A stretch of 55,535 nt of DNA, from the NCBI GenBank assembly GCA_002070375.1, contig MWDD01000015.1, forward strand, positions 1 through 55,535. The letters are read 5' to 3'. Below, one piece after another: positions 42,894 to 51,391 of this stretch (the first letter of the stretch is position 1; every line of letters begins with the position of its first letter). Source of the DNA: a bacterium ADurb.Bin157. Its GTDB lineage: Bacteria; Muiribacteriota; Ozemobacteria; Ozemobacterales; Ozemobacteraceae. The notes beneath the pieces are model-generated. The model ran no database searches. It was not told the DNA's origin and saw only the letters and a program-made list of their open reading frames with translations. A program made the position numbers and the translations under genes.

Positions 42894-44447
42894 ATGAAAT
42901 GCGAATACAGAAAAATTACCGACAAAGGCGTTAAACAAGAAACCATAAATGGTCGTAAGTTTTTGACCGTTGAGCCCGAAGTTTTGTCTCTTTTGGCGCA
43001 AGAAGCTTTTCACGACGCGCAGTTTTATTTGAGAACCTCTCACTTAGAGCACTGGGCAAGCATTGCAGAAGATCCCGATGCCAGCGAAAATGATAAGTTT
43101 GTTTGCTGCAGTTTGCTCGAAAATGCTGCAATTTCGGCAGAAGGACATTTGCCCCTGTGCCAAGATACAGGCACCGCAACCGTTTTTGCCTGGAGAGGCG
43201 AAGGTGTGCTTACGGGGGCAGATGATGTTGCCATGCTTGACGCAGGCATCGAGGCTTGCTGGAAGAATAATAGCCTGAGATATTCGCAGGTCGCGCCCTT
43301 AACAATGTTTGAAGAGGTGAATACAGGCAATAATATGCCTTCGCAAATTGATATTTCTTACGAGCCGGGCAATGAATACAGGTTTTTGTTTATGGCAAAA
43401 GGCGGCGGTTCGGCTAATAAAACCGTCTTACATCAAGGAAACAAGGCATTGCTAAACGAAAAGGCGCTCGAAGAATTTTTGCGCGATAAAATTTCGGCCT
43501 TGGGCGTTGCTGCTTGCCCGCCTTACACTATTGTTGTTGTGGTGGGCGGAACCTCGCCCGAACAAAATTTAAAAGTGATGAAACTGGCTTCTGCGGGTGT
43601 GTACGACGATTTGCCGCGAAAAGGCGATAAAACAGGGGCACCCTTCAGAGACAAAAAATCTGAAGAACTTGTGATGAGAATCGCAGCAGAAACAGGGTGG
43701 GGGGCTCAGTTCGGCGGAAAATATATGGCGCTCGAAGCGCGCGTGATAAGATTGGCCAGACACGGCGGCTCGTGCCCGGTCTCGGTCGGTGTTTCTTGCA
43801 GCGCACACAGAAATATTCTTGCAAAAATAACCCCTGAAGGCGCGTTCTTAGAATGTCTGGATAAAAATCCGGCGAGATTTTTAAGCAAGTGCTTAATCGA
43901 TAAAACTAGAGCCGCAAAAATCAACCTCGACAGGCCAATGCCCGAAATATTGAACGCTCTTGCAAAACAGCACGCCGGCTCTATGGTGCTTTTAAGCGGA
44001 ACCTTAATCGTGGCAAGAGACATGGCACACGCAAAAATACACGAAATGGTATTAGAAGGTAAGCCAATCCCCGAATATTTTAAAGATCATCCTATTTATT
44101 ATGCGGGCCCGGCAAAAACTCCAAAAGGATACGCCATTGGAAGCTTTGGCCCTACAACTGCCCAAAGAATGGATGGCTACATAGAGTTTTTTATGAGCCG
44201 ACAAGCTTCGATGGTTACTCTCGCAAAAGGAAACAGAGCCGAAGGGGTTATAAAAGCCTGTAATAAATTCGGCGGCTTCTATTTAGGAACAATTGGCGGG
44301 GCCGCCGCGCTTATAGCAAAAAAACACATAATCAAATCCGAAGTCCTTGATTTTCCTGAATTCGGCATGGAAGCAGTGCACAAGATTACAGTAAAAGACA
44401 TGCCCGCATTCATAATCTATGACAACACCGGAAAACGATTGTATTAA
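42894..44447 (+). CDS. fumA: Fumarate hydratase class I, [4Fe-4S], alpha-beta fused form
   Basis: A 517-residue enzyme that hydrates fumarate to malate with an oxygen-sensitive [4Fe-4S] cluster. The N-terminal (alpha) part holds HLPLCQDTGTATVF with the first cluster Cys and GVAACPPYTIVVVVGGTSPEQNL with another. The third is in HGGSCPVSVGVSCSAHRN. The C-terminal (beta) part carries GPAKTPKGYAIGSFGPTTAQRMDGY, typical of the class I beta domain, and ends in MPAFIIYDNTGKRLY. Length is close to E. coli FumA. An oxygen-labile enzyme fits an anaerobe and gives malate/oxaloacetate to the oad pump, the two genes working in the same branch of metabolism. AAAGGAA precedes ATG 42894. Confidence 0.95.
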   Translation: MKCEYRKITDKGVKQETINGRKFLTVEPEVLSLLAQEAFHDAQFYLRTSHLEHWASIAEDPDASENDKFVCCSLLENAAISAEGHLPLCQDTGTATVFAWRGEGVLTGADDVAMLDAGIEACWKNNSLRYSQVAPLTMFEEVNTGNNMPSQIDISYEPGNEYRFLFMAKGGGSANKTVLHQGNKALLNEKALEEFLRDKISALGVAACPPYTIVVVVGGTSPEQNLKVMKLASAGVYDDLPRKGDKTGAPFRDKKSEELVMRIAAETGWGAQFGGKYMALEARVIRLARHGGSCPVSVGVSCSAHRNILAKITPEGAFLECLDKNPARFLSKCLIDKTRAAKINLDRPMPEILNALAKQHAGSMVLLSGTLIVARDMAHAKIHEMVLEGKPIPEYFKDHPIYYAGPAKTPKGYAIGSFGPTTAQRMDGYIEFFMSRQASMVTLAKGNRAEGVIKACNKFGGFYLGTIGGAAALIAKKHIIKSEVLDFPEFGMEAVHKITVKDMPAFIIYDNTGKRLY

Positions 44448-44464
44448 ATTGCAAAGGAGCTGTG

Positions 44465-45118
44465 ATGAAAATTACCTGGTTAGGCCATTCAGCAGTTAAG
44501 CTCGAGGCCGACAAAACAATTCTGATTGACCCTTTTTTCGCCGGCCCTTCGCAAAATCTAAAAGCAAACCAAAGACAAGGCATCGACTTTGTGGCCGTAA
44601 CTCACGGTCATGGCGATCACATAGGCGACGCCTTCGAGATTTGCAAAGAAAATAATGCGACGTTTATAGGTGGCGCCGAGCTCGCCGATGAAGCCGAAAA
44701 GTTTGGTTTAAAGGCCCTCGGAATGAACATCGGCGGCAAAATAGCCGTCGGCGGCGTTGTGTTTAATATGGTTTTTGCCGCCCATTCCGCCAATATTGGC
44801 TCACCGGCAGGGTTTGTAATTGAAATGAACGGTTTAAAGGTATACCACGCAGGTGATACCGGCCTTACTCTTGAAATGAAGCTAATCGGCGAATTGTTTA
44901 AGCCCGACTTGAGTTTGCTCCCAATAGGAGACACTTACACAATGGGAGCAGATATGGCGGCCATTGCCGTTGATTATTTGCAGACCAAAAAAGTTATTCC
45001 CATACATTACAATACATTTCCTGCAATAAACGCCGACCCAAACGTATTTAAGAAAAAGGTCGGCGCGAAGGCAGAAGTTATCTTAATCGCGCCCGGCGAT
45101 CATTTTGAGCTTAAGTAA
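44465..45118 (+). CDS. UPF0173 family metal-dependent hydrolase
   Basis: A 217-residue metallo-beta-lactamase-fold protein. The start ATG 44465 follows AAAGGAGC at 5 bases; a GTG immediately before it is less likely. The metal ligands are in THGHGDHIGD (about residues 43-52), a His in AAHSANIG, the bridging Asp in YHAGDTGLT, and the last His in IPIHYNTFP. This arrangement and the opening MKITWLGHSAVKLE are characteristic of the UPF0173 family, a widely conserved group whose substrate is unknown. It starts 17 bases after the fumarase stop, so it may be co-transcribed. It ends 3 bases before the convergent small membrane protein. Confidence 0.92.
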   Translation: MKITWLGHSAVKLEADKTILIDPFFAGPSQNLKANQRQGIDFVAVTHGHGDHIGDAFEICKENNATFIGGAELADEAEKFGLKALGMNIGGKIAVGGVVFNMVFAAHSANIGSPAGFVIEMNGLKVYHAGDTGLTLEMKLIGELFKPDLSLLPIGDTYTMGADMAAIAVDYLQTKKVIPIHYNTFPAINADPNVFKKKVGAKAEVILIAPGDHFELK

Positions 45119-45121
45119 ATG

Positions 45122-45562
45122 TCAATATGGGTTTACCAGTCTCAGAAGGGGCGCTATAATCGCGTGATTGATTGTTTCATTTAAAAGAACCAATACTACA
45201 AGGGTCATTAAACAAAATACAGTAATTACGGATTGTAGCTTGATTGTTGAGTCGGAATCCGGGTTATAGGCTGTTTTGCTAAACAGTGTTTTCATGCAAA
45301 TTATAGCTGTCGTCAAGGGTATAATAAGAATCAGCGGCAGAATTATAAACCACCAAGCATAAAAGATATCTTGAAAGCCTAAAACAAACATGCTGGCAGT
45401 AGGTAATTCAACGTTAAGACCCTCAAAAATACTTTTAAATTGCTTGCCTGAAGTAATAAGCGAAAATGCTATTTTAAAAAAATAAAAAACACAAAAAATA
45501 ATTAACCCGAACTCTAATTTAAGTTTACTGAACGTTTGCCATCTTGTTAGTTTACCAGCCAT
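45122..45562 (-). CDS. Small four-helix membrane protein of unknown function
   Basis: A 146-residue protein from ATG 45562 (GGAGGG 5 bases upstream). Four hydrophobic segments are visible (near residues 16-36, 54-76 with FYAWWFIILPLILIIPL, 78-88, and 107-130 ITVFCLMTLVVLVLLNE). There are no charged or catalytic signatures that point to a family. It is expressed away from the hydEGF genes and closes against the UPF0173 hydrolase. Confidence 0.66.
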   Translation of the reverse strand: MAGKLTRWQTFSKLKLEFGLIIFCVFYFFKIAFSLITSGKQFKSIFEGLNVELPTASMFVLGFQDIFYAWWFIILPLILIIPLTTAIICMKTLFSKTAYNPDSDSTIKLQSVITVFCLMTLVVLVLLNETINHAIIAPLLRLVNPY

Positions 45563-45688
45563 TGGACCCTCCAAACAAAAGTTATAATTACTTTAACACG
45601 CGTATTTTGATGTTGCAATATTTAGACAAGAGTTTTCGTTATGAATACTTTCAGGGATAGATTGACTTTGTGAAAAATAACACTTTCT

Positions 45689-45717
45689 TTGTGGACAAAA
45701 AAAATGTACGGTAGTAT
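45689..45717 (+). promoter_or_regulatory. Possible promoter of hydEGF
   Basis: TTGTGG (45689-45694), 17 bases, then TAGTAT (45712-45717), about 45 bases before hydE ATG. A second weak pair lies closer to the start. The hydE ribosome-binding site (AAGGA) is about 16 bases from ATG, farther than usual. Confidence 0.4.
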
Positions 45718-45762
45718 CATGACTTTGTTGATAAATTCGTTAAAGGATAATAAATAACCCGA

Positions 45763-46803
45763 ATGCGAAAACTTATAGATAAGCTTGAAGCCGAAAAAAA
45801 ACTGAGTTTTGAAGAATTTGTTACCTTAATTAATGCTCGAACACCCGAATTGGCAGATTACCTGTTTGAACGCGCCCGCGCAGTCAGGCACGCAGTTTAT
45901 GGAAACGATGTATATATAAGAGGCTTGATTGAAGTCTCAAGTTATTGCAAGAACGACTGCTTATATTGCGGGTTACGAAGAAGCAACAAAAACGCCCAAA
46001 GATACAGACTAAGCGAAGAACAGATTTTAAGGTCTTGTGAAGCCGGTTATAACCTTGGTTTCAGAACATTTGTAATGCAAGGCGGCGAAGATTTGGCAAT
46101 TACCGATGACATGTTGGTCTCTGTAATAGAAAAAATCAGAAAAAAATATGAAGATTGCGCAATAACCCTGTCGCTCGGCGAAAAATCATATGAATCTTAT
46201 AAAAAATTCTATGATGCCGGCGCAAACAGGTATCTGCTACGGCACGAAACTGCGGTAGATGAGCATTATGCCAAACTGCATCCGTCTGAATTATCTCTTA
46301 AAACAAGAAAACAATGTTTGTATGATTTGAAAAATATTGGATACCAGGTAGGAAGCGGCTTCATGGTAGGTTCTCCTTGGCAAACAACAGAAAATTTGGC
46401 AGAAGATATGCTCTTTTTGGCAGATTTGAAGCCCCATATGGTCGGAATCGGCCCATTTATTTCGCATCACGACACACCTTTTGCCGATAAACCAAACGGC
46501 TCGGTTGAACTGACCCTTTTTATGCTGGGTTTACTGAGACTCATGTTGCCGAACTTATTGATTCCTGCTACTACCGCATTGGGCACAATCTCCGAAAGCG
46601 GCAGAGAAAAAGGAATTCTTGCCGGTGCAAATGTTATTATGCCCAATCTTTCACCGGCCGATGTCAGAAAAAAATATTTGATATATGATAATAAAATAAA
46701 TACCGGAATTGAATCTGCCGAAGGCCTCGAACAACTTAAAAAGCAAATGCAAAAAATCGGCTATCAAATTGTTGTGGCAAGAGGCGATTGCAAAGGGCTA
46801 TAG
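45763..46803 (+). CDS. hydE: [FeFe]-hydrogenase maturase HydE (radical SAM)
   Basis: A 346-residue radical SAM enzyme. The cluster motif is CKNDCLYC (Cys62, Cys66, Cys69), with the following GLRRSN and later FVMQGGED (SAM-binding GGE-like), LRHETA, SGFMVGSPWQT and GIGPFISHHDTPF blocks characteristic of HydE. It takes part in building the diiron subcluster and the azadithiolate bridge of the H-cluster. Hydrogenase structural genes are not in the window, but HydG and HydF follow in one operon. The ATG at 45763 is accepted because no later Met would leave a complete N-terminus; its ribosome-binding site is poorly spaced. Confidence 0.96.
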   Translation: MRKLIDKLEAEKKLSFEEFVTLINARTPELADYLFERARAVRHAVYGNDVYIRGLIEVSSYCKNDCLYCGLRRSNKNAQRYRLSEEQILRSCEAGYNLGFRTFVMQGGEDLAITDDMLVSVIEKIRKKYEDCAITLSLGEKSYESYKKFYDAGANRYLLRHETAVDEHYAKLHPSELSLKTRKQCLYDLKNIGYQVGSGFMVGSPWQTTENLAEDMLFLADLKPHMVGIGPFISHHDTPFADKPNGSVELTLFMLGLLRLMLPNLLIPATTALGTISESGREKGILAGANVIMPNLSPADVRKKYLIYDNKINTGIESAEGLEQLKKQMQKIGYQIVVARGDCKGL

Positions 46804-46823
46804 CCCAAGAAAGAAGGTCCCTG

Positions 46824-48245
46824 ATGGTATACGATCCAAAATCAAAAAAAGCAGAAGAATTTATTAACCACCAAGAAATTCTTGAAACGCTCGAATACGC
46901 ACAGAAAAACAAACATAATGTCGAGCTGATAGATAGTATTATCAATAAAGCCAAAGCAAGAAAAGGCCTCTCTTACAGGGAAGCAGCCGTTTTGCTTGAC
47001 TGCGATATTAAAGAAAAAAACGAAGAAATTTATGCGCTTGCTGAGCAGATAAAAAAAGATTTCTACGGGAACAGAATTGTAATGTTTGCTCCTTTATATT
47101 TGTCAAACTACTGCGTAAATGGCTGCGTATACTGCCCTTACCACGCGCAAAACAAAGTTATAAGAAGAAAAAAACTGACTCAGGAAGAAATAGAAAAAGA
47201 AGTAATAGCCCTTCAAGATATGGGCCACAAGCGTCTGGCACTTGAAGCCGGAGAAGACCCCGTTAACAACCCAATAGAATACATATTGGAAAGCATTAAA
47301 ACAATATATTCAATTAAGCATAAAAATGGCGCAATTAGGCGCGTAAATGTCAATATTGCTGCTACTACGGTTGAAAACTATAAAAAACTCAAAGATGCGG
47401 GAATCGGAACATACATATTGTTTCAAGAAACTTATCATAAAGAAAGCTATGAAAAATTGCACCCAACAGGCCCAAAACATAACTATGCCTACCATACAGA
47501 AGCCATGGACAGAGCCATGGAAGCGGGAATAGACGACGTAGGGCTGGGAGTTTTATTTGGTCTTGAACTTTACAGATACGAGTTTGCAGGCCTTTTAATG
47601 CACGCAGAACATCTCGAAGCCGCCTTTGGAGTAGGACCGCACACTATAAGCGTTCCCAGAATACGACATGCTGACGATATCGACGCTTCAAGCTTCGATA
47701 ACGGTATAGACGACGATGTATTTGCGAAAATTGTGGCCTGTATAAGAATTGCCGTTCCTTATACCGGCATGATTATTTCTACCAGAGAAAGCCAACAATG
47801 CCGTGAAAGAGTATTACATCTCGGAATTTCCCAAATTAGCGGCGGCTCTAAGACCAGTGTCGGAGGCTATGCCGTGCCTGAGCCTGAATACGATAAGTCT
47901 GAGCAGTTTGATGTAAGCGATACCAGAACATTGGACGAAATTGTTAAATGGCTAATGGAAATGGGCTATATACCAAGTTTTTGCACCGCTTGCTACAGAG
48001 AAGGCAGAACCGGAGACCGCTTTATGAGCCTTTGCAAGAGCGGACAAATTATTAATTGCTGCCATCCGAATGCTCTGATGACTTTAAAAGAGTATCTGAC
48101 AGACTACGCTTCGCCTGAAACAAAAGAATTGGGTTTAAAACTTATCGAAAAAGAAATCGAAAAAGTTAAAAGTCAAAAAGTTAAAATAATTGCGATTAAT
48201 CATTTAAAAGAAATTGAAGACGGAAAACGAGACTTTAGATTCTGA
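46824..48245 (+). CDS. hydG: [FeFe]-hydrogenase maturase HydG (radical SAM tyrosine lyase)
   Basis: About 473 residues from ATG 46824, chosen because AAGG lies 6 to 8 bases upstream and the coding region no longer overlaps hydE. The radical SAM cluster motif is CVNGCVYC, and the second cluster is bound at the C-terminus in FCTACYREGRTGDRFMSLC. HydG cleaves tyrosine to give the CO and CN- ligands of the H-cluster. The pattern of other motifs (ALEAGEDPVNNPIEY, LFQETYH, GVLFGLELYRYEF, GPHTISVPRIRHA) is typical. It lies 20 bases after hydE and 22 bases before hydF. Confidence 0.97.
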   Translation: MVYDPKSKKAEEFINHQEILETLEYAQKNKHNVELIDSIINKAKARKGLSYREAAVLLDCDIKEKNEEIYALAEQIKKDFYGNRIVMFAPLYLSNYCVNGCVYCPYHAQNKVIRRKKLTQEEIEKEVIALQDMGHKRLALEAGEDPVNNPIEYILESIKTIYSIKHKNGAIRRVNVNIAATTVENYKKLKDAGIGTYILFQETYHKESYEKLHPTGPKHNYAYHTEAMDRAMEAGIDDVGLGVLFGLELYRYEFAGLLMHAEHLEAAFGVGPHTISVPRIRHADDIDASSFDNGIDDDVFAKIVACIRIAVPYTGMIISTRESQQCRERVLHLGISQISGGSKTSVGGYAVPEPEYDKSEQFDVSDTRTLDEIVKWLMEMGYIPSFCTACYREGRTGDRFMSLCKSGQIINCCHPNALMTLKEYLTDYASPETKELGLKLIEKEIEKVKSQKVKIIAINHLKEIEDGKRDFRF

Positions 48246-48267
48246 TAACCCGATAAGGAGTTTTTTT

Positions 48268-49476
48268 ATGAGTTTAACCAATACTCCGGCTGCTGAACGG
48301 TTGCATATCGGTATTTTCGGCCGCATCAATGCCGGAAAATCAAGCGTTATAAATGCAATTACCGGTCAGAATATTGCGATAGTTTCTGATGTTAAGGGCA
48401 CTACTACCGACCCGGTTTATAAAACAATGGAGCTTTTGCCGCTTGGCCCCGTCATGATAATAGACACTCCCGGCCTAGACGATGAAGGTCAGCTTGGAAA
48501 ATTGAGAGTGCAAAGAAGCTACCAGGTATTGAATAAAACAGATATCGCAGTTTTGGTTGTCGACGGCGTAATAGGTATCGCCGAAGAAGACAATAAAATT
48601 TTAAACCGCATAAAAGAAAAAAATATACCTTATATTGTAGTTTTTAACAGGGCCGATTTGGTTAAGTGCAAACCGGGATTGTTGCCGGGGTTTATCTCGG
48701 TGAGCGCCTTAACAGGCGAAAATATTGAGCAGTTAAAAGAAGAAATAGGGAAACTTGCCGTAAAAGAAACAAACAATAAAAGAATAATCGGTGATATTCT
48801 CAAACCGGGTGATTTGGTTGTTCTCGTCGTTCCAATAGATTCTTCTGCCCCTAAAGGACGCTTGATTTTGCCTCAGCAGCAAACAATAAGAGATATACTC
48901 GATTCAGATGCTATGGCTGTTATCACAAAAGATACTACCTTAAAAGAAACTTTGTCTAAGCTTGCGCAAAAACCTAAATTGGTTGTTACTGACAGCCAGG
49001 CCTTTGAGAGTGTTAATAAAGATACGCCTAAGGAAATAATGCTTACTTCTTTTTCAGTTCTGTTTAGCAGATATAAAGGAAAGTTAGATTTGCAAATTAA
49101 AGGGGCAATGGCCCTGGATCACCTGAAAGACGGCGATTCGGTATTGATTTCAGAGGGCTGCACTCACCACAGACAATGTGAAGATATTGGAACGGTTAAA
49201 CTTCCCGCTTGGATAAAAAAATATACTCAGAAAAATATAAATTTCGAGTTTACCGGCGGAATAGGATTTCCCGAAGATCTTTCTAAATATTCGATGATTG
49301 TTCATTGTGGGGGCTGTATGTTAAACGAAAGAGAAATGAAATACAGGTTGCAATGCGCCCAAGATCAAAATATCCCAATTGCTAATTACGGTGTTTTGAT
49401 AGCCTATATGAATGGTATCTTAAAAAGATCGGTTGAGCCCTTTAAAGACCTTGCAGAGCTTTTCTGCGTTGTTTGA
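48268..49476 (+). CDS. hydF: [FeFe]-hydrogenase maturase HydF (GTPase scaffold)
   Basis: About 402 residues from ATG 48268 (GGAG 7 bases upstream). The N-terminal GTPase domain has the P-loop GRINAGKSS (residues about 16-24), DTPGLDDEG (G3) and FNRADLV (NKxD-type G4). The C-terminal [4Fe-4S] domain has CTHHRQCEDIG and HCGGCMLNERE, giving the CxH...HCxxC ligands. HydF collects the diiron subcluster from HydE and HydG and delivers it to the hydrogenase apo-protein. It is last in the operon hydE-hydG-hydF. A weak hairpin after the stop (8-bp stem, 49523-49557) may end transcription. Confidence 0.97.
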   Translation: MSLTNTPAAERLHIGIFGRINAGKSSVINAITGQNIAIVSDVKGTTTDPVYKTMELLPLGPVMIIDTPGLDDEGQLGKLRVQRSYQVLNKTDIAVLVVDGVIGIAEEDNKILNRIKEKNIPYIVVFNRADLVKCKPGLLPGFISVSALTGENIEQLKEEIGKLAVKETNNKRIIGDILKPGDLVVLVVPIDSSAPKGRLILPQQQTIRDILDSDAMAVITKDTTLKETLSKLAQKPKLVVTDSQAFESVNKDTPKEIMLTSFSVLFSRYKGKLDLQIKGAMALDHLKDGDSVLISEGCTHHRQCEDIGTVKLPAWIKKYTQKNINFEFTGGIGFPEDLSKYSMIVHCGGCMLNEREMKYRLQCAQDQNIPIANYGVLIAYMNGILKRSVEPFKDLAELFCVV

Positions 49477-49569
49477 TGCAACTCTGAATGTCCGGTTTGA
49501 TAAAATAGAATTGCCATTAATGAATAATTATGAGACAAACGTCCGGGCCTAATTATTTTCCTCTGTCTA

Positions 49570-49598
49570 TTGACCGCATTGATTATGCGGTTTATACT
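49570..49598 (+). promoter_or_regulatory. Strong promoter with palindrome upstream of the XRE regulator
   Basis: TTGACC (49570-49575), a 17-base spacer and TATACT (49593-49598). The spacer contains a perfect inverted repeat, ACCGCAT (49573-49579) and ATGCGGT (49585-49591), with 5 bases between. It overlaps the -35 edge and most of the spacer, so a bound dimer would block the promoter. The XRE protein encoded just downstream is the obvious candidate to bind it. Confidence 0.68.
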
Positions 49599-49632
49599 TT
49601 CTCAAGTGACAAAGTAATACTGGGGACGAATT

Positions 49633-50283
49633 ATGTATACAGCAAAAAAAATATTAGAAATGCGAAAAGTTCTTGGGATAACTCAGGAATACGTTGCCAG
49701 GATATTTGAAATTTCTCCTAAAACTGTTTACCGATGGGAAAGCGGAAAAGCAAATCCTCGCGGCAGTGTTTCAAAAAAACTCATGGCTTTGGATATCCTA
49801 ATCGAAAACGAACAGATGCGCGAAGAATGTATTAAACTTGTAAAAAGACCTGACGGCCTCGAATCTTTACAATACCTGATCAATCAAATTGTTCCTAAAA
49901 TGGCAGGAAAAACAGGAACGCTTGCAGGTATCGAAAGAATGTTATCTGATGTTCTTCCTTCTATTTACTCTATTAGTCCCGATACTACCATAAAGACCAA
50001 AAATGGTATGCCGGGTTCAATGGCTTTGTTTGCGGCATACAAAGTGTTGCACAGACTTTTTAAAGATACCGATCCCGAAGCTTTCATAGATGAAGAGCAG
50101 ACTTGTATGGTCTGTAAGAAGTCAAAGCCGGGTAAACTTTATAGGTGTACCGGAAAATTGAGTGATAACTCAAAATGCGGTTTTGTGGTATGTGAAGATT
50201 GTATCTACAAGAGCAAAAAGGTTCACATTAAAAAATCTCCTGACTGCGATAAAACTGCCGTTCCTTCGTTCGAACATATTTAA
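49633..50283 (+). CDS. XRE-family regulator with a C-terminal zinc-ribbon
   Basis: A 216-residue protein. Residues 1-58 are a helix-turn-helix of the XRE/Cro type (ILEMRKVLGITQEYVARIF and SPKTVYRWESGKANPRGS). A helical middle of about 95 residues follows. The C-terminus (about 155-210) has Cys pairs (CMVCKK, CTGK, KCGFVVCEDC, PDCDK) that may bind one or two zinc ions. This combination is not one I know as a named family. GGGGAC lies 8 bases before ATG 49633, behind a strong promoter carrying a palindrome. Its place after hydF suggests control of hydrogenase maturation or of itself. Confidence 0.84.
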   Translation: MYTAKKILEMRKVLGITQEYVARIFEISPKTVYRWESGKANPRGSVSKKLMALDILIENEQMREECIKLVKRPDGLESLQYLINQIVPKMAGKTGTLAGIERMLSDVLPSIYSISPDTTIKTKNGMPGSMALFAAYKVLHRLFKDTDPEAFIDEEQTCMVCKKSKPGKLYRCTGKLSDNSKCGFVVCEDCIYKSKKVHIKKSPDCDKTAVPSFEHI

Positions 50284-50305
50284 AGACGTTTTAAACATTA
50301 TAAAG

Positions 50306-50360
50306 AATCATATAGGGTTAATTTTTTTGACCCCGTATGATTTTTTTTCTTTTTTTTATT
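50306..50360 (+). terminator. Terminator of the XRE gene
   Basis: A stem beginning with AATCATA (50306-50312) and closing with TATGATT (50336-50342), with further pairs between GGGT and ACCC inside and one or two mismatches, is followed by a long T-rich run (TTTTTTTC TTTTTTT). It starts 22 bases after the stop at 50283. Confidence 0.85.
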
Positions 50361-50613
50361 TGTAAAACTTTTCTCTAAGTTCAAACGTATTTAATTTAGG
50401 TGGGGGTGTTAAAAACCGTTTTAAGAGAGGTTTTTATTTTCCTGCTTGTTTGTGTCTCCGGTATGCGATAATGTTTGTTCATCGCATTTAAAAATATGTC
50501 CTGGAGGTAGTTTCCCGATTTTATATCAGTTTTTATATAAAAATGTAAAAAAATCAGAAAAGATTTGAACAGACTTTTAAATTGAAGCTTTTTACATCGA
50601 AGGGAAATTAATT
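50361..50613 (+). other. Intergenic region with a possible promoter and inverted repeat, no gene seen
   Basis: The gap between 50284 and 50613 holds the terminator above and then no open frame with a ribosome-binding site. A possible promoter, TTGTTT (50446-50451) and TGCGATAAT with an extended -10 at 50464-50472, overlaps an inverted repeat ATGCGAT (50463-50469)/ATCGCAT (50481-50487) with 11 bases between. The 140 bases that follow would form a long leader for the gene at 50614. I found no known riboswitch in it. Confidence 0.45.
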
Positions 50614-51069
50614 ATGCTTAAAACCAATTTTAAAATGAAGGCGCACCCAATAAGAAGTCTTGATGTAAATTTTCGAAAGTCTTATCTAAAAGGCTTGGCA
50701 AAAGTGATTTTACAAGATAATCCTGTTTGTGAAAACGATTTGATGATTTTAAAGGTATTGATTAACACTCTTGATTTAGAGCAAAGTTTCTTAAAAGAAT
50801 GTTTGAAGTTCAAAGATTCTTCTGACAAAGCTGAAATTGAAGACGTTAAGAGAGTTTTAAAAAGCGACGTAGCGCGTATTCCGTTCATGATTGACTCTTT
50901 TTTGATCGGTTATTGCAATAATGGCCTCTCAGAAGAAGGGCAAAACATCGTTGAAACACTTATAAAAATGTTCGACTGTTCAGAGGTTTTTTACGGGCTC
51001 GGTAAAAACCTCACAAAAATAGGCGAAGAAAAAGTTGCAGAGATTTTTGTGCAAAACGAAGAAGCTTAA
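50614..51069 (+). CDS. Hypothetical helical protein, 151 residues
   Basis: A soluble, mostly helical protein without signal peptide, metal motif or membrane segment (LGKNLTKIGEEKVAEIF near the end, KDSSDKAEIEDVKRVLKSDVARIPF in the middle). I do not recognise a family. AAGGG stands 7 bases before ATG 50614. It is preceded by a long leader and a promoter-like palindrome, and ends 10 bases before the convergent azlD. The composition is ordinary for the region. Confidence 0.7.
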   Translation: MLKTNFKMKAHPIRSLDVNFRKSYLKGLAKVILQDNPVCENDLMILKVLINTLDLEQSFLKECLKFKDSSDKAEIEDVKRVLKSDVARIPFMIDSFLIGYCNNGLSEEGQNIVETLIKMFDCSEVFYGLGKNLTKIGEEKVAEIFVQNEEA

Positions 51070-51079
51070 ATCCAAAACT

Positions 51080-51391
51080 TTACACTGCTACAGCTTCAAT
51101 TATGTAGACCGCTATGCAGGCCCCGATCGCAACCGTTAAAAGGCTTTTTCCTTTGTAAGCCAAAACTAGGGCTGTTAATAGGGCTCCGATGCCTGCAGAC
51201 GGAACTCTTGCCGAGTATAAAATTGCCGGAAAAGTCATGGCTGAAAGAGTGGCGTAGGGCACAAAATGTAAAAAAGAACGAATATAAGGGCTTTTAATTT
51301 CTTTGCGAATAAGTGTGAGAGGTAAAGCCCTTATTAAATAGGTTACCGTTGCCATAACCGCTATGTATATATAAATGTTACCCGGTCGCAT
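51080..51391 (-). CDS. azlD: AzlD-family branched-chain amino acid exporter small subunit
   Basis: A 103-residue membrane protein with four hydrophobic segments, in the AzlD pattern (IYIAVMATVTYLIRALPLTLIRKEI, then FVPYATLSAMTFPAILYS). Together with AzlC it forms a two-component exporter for branched-chain amino acids. The start is ATG 51391, with AAAGGAG 6 bases upstream and an overlap of 14 bases with the end of azlC, so translation is coupled. Length is normal. Confidence 0.88.
   Translation of the reverse strand: MRPGNIYIYIAVMATVTYLIRALPLTLIRKEIKSPYIRSFLHFVPYATLSAMTFPAILYSARVPSAGIGALLTALVLAYKGKSLLTVAIGACIAVYIIEAVAV

Noticed and set aside
49523..49557. Strong terminator after hydF
   Set aside because: An 8-bp AT-rich stem with a 19-base loop and no good T-run; it is mentioned only as a weak possibility.
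50473..50613. Riboswitch in the long leader before 50614
   Set aside because: No known riboswitch core could be recognised; only short AT-rich hairpins are seen.
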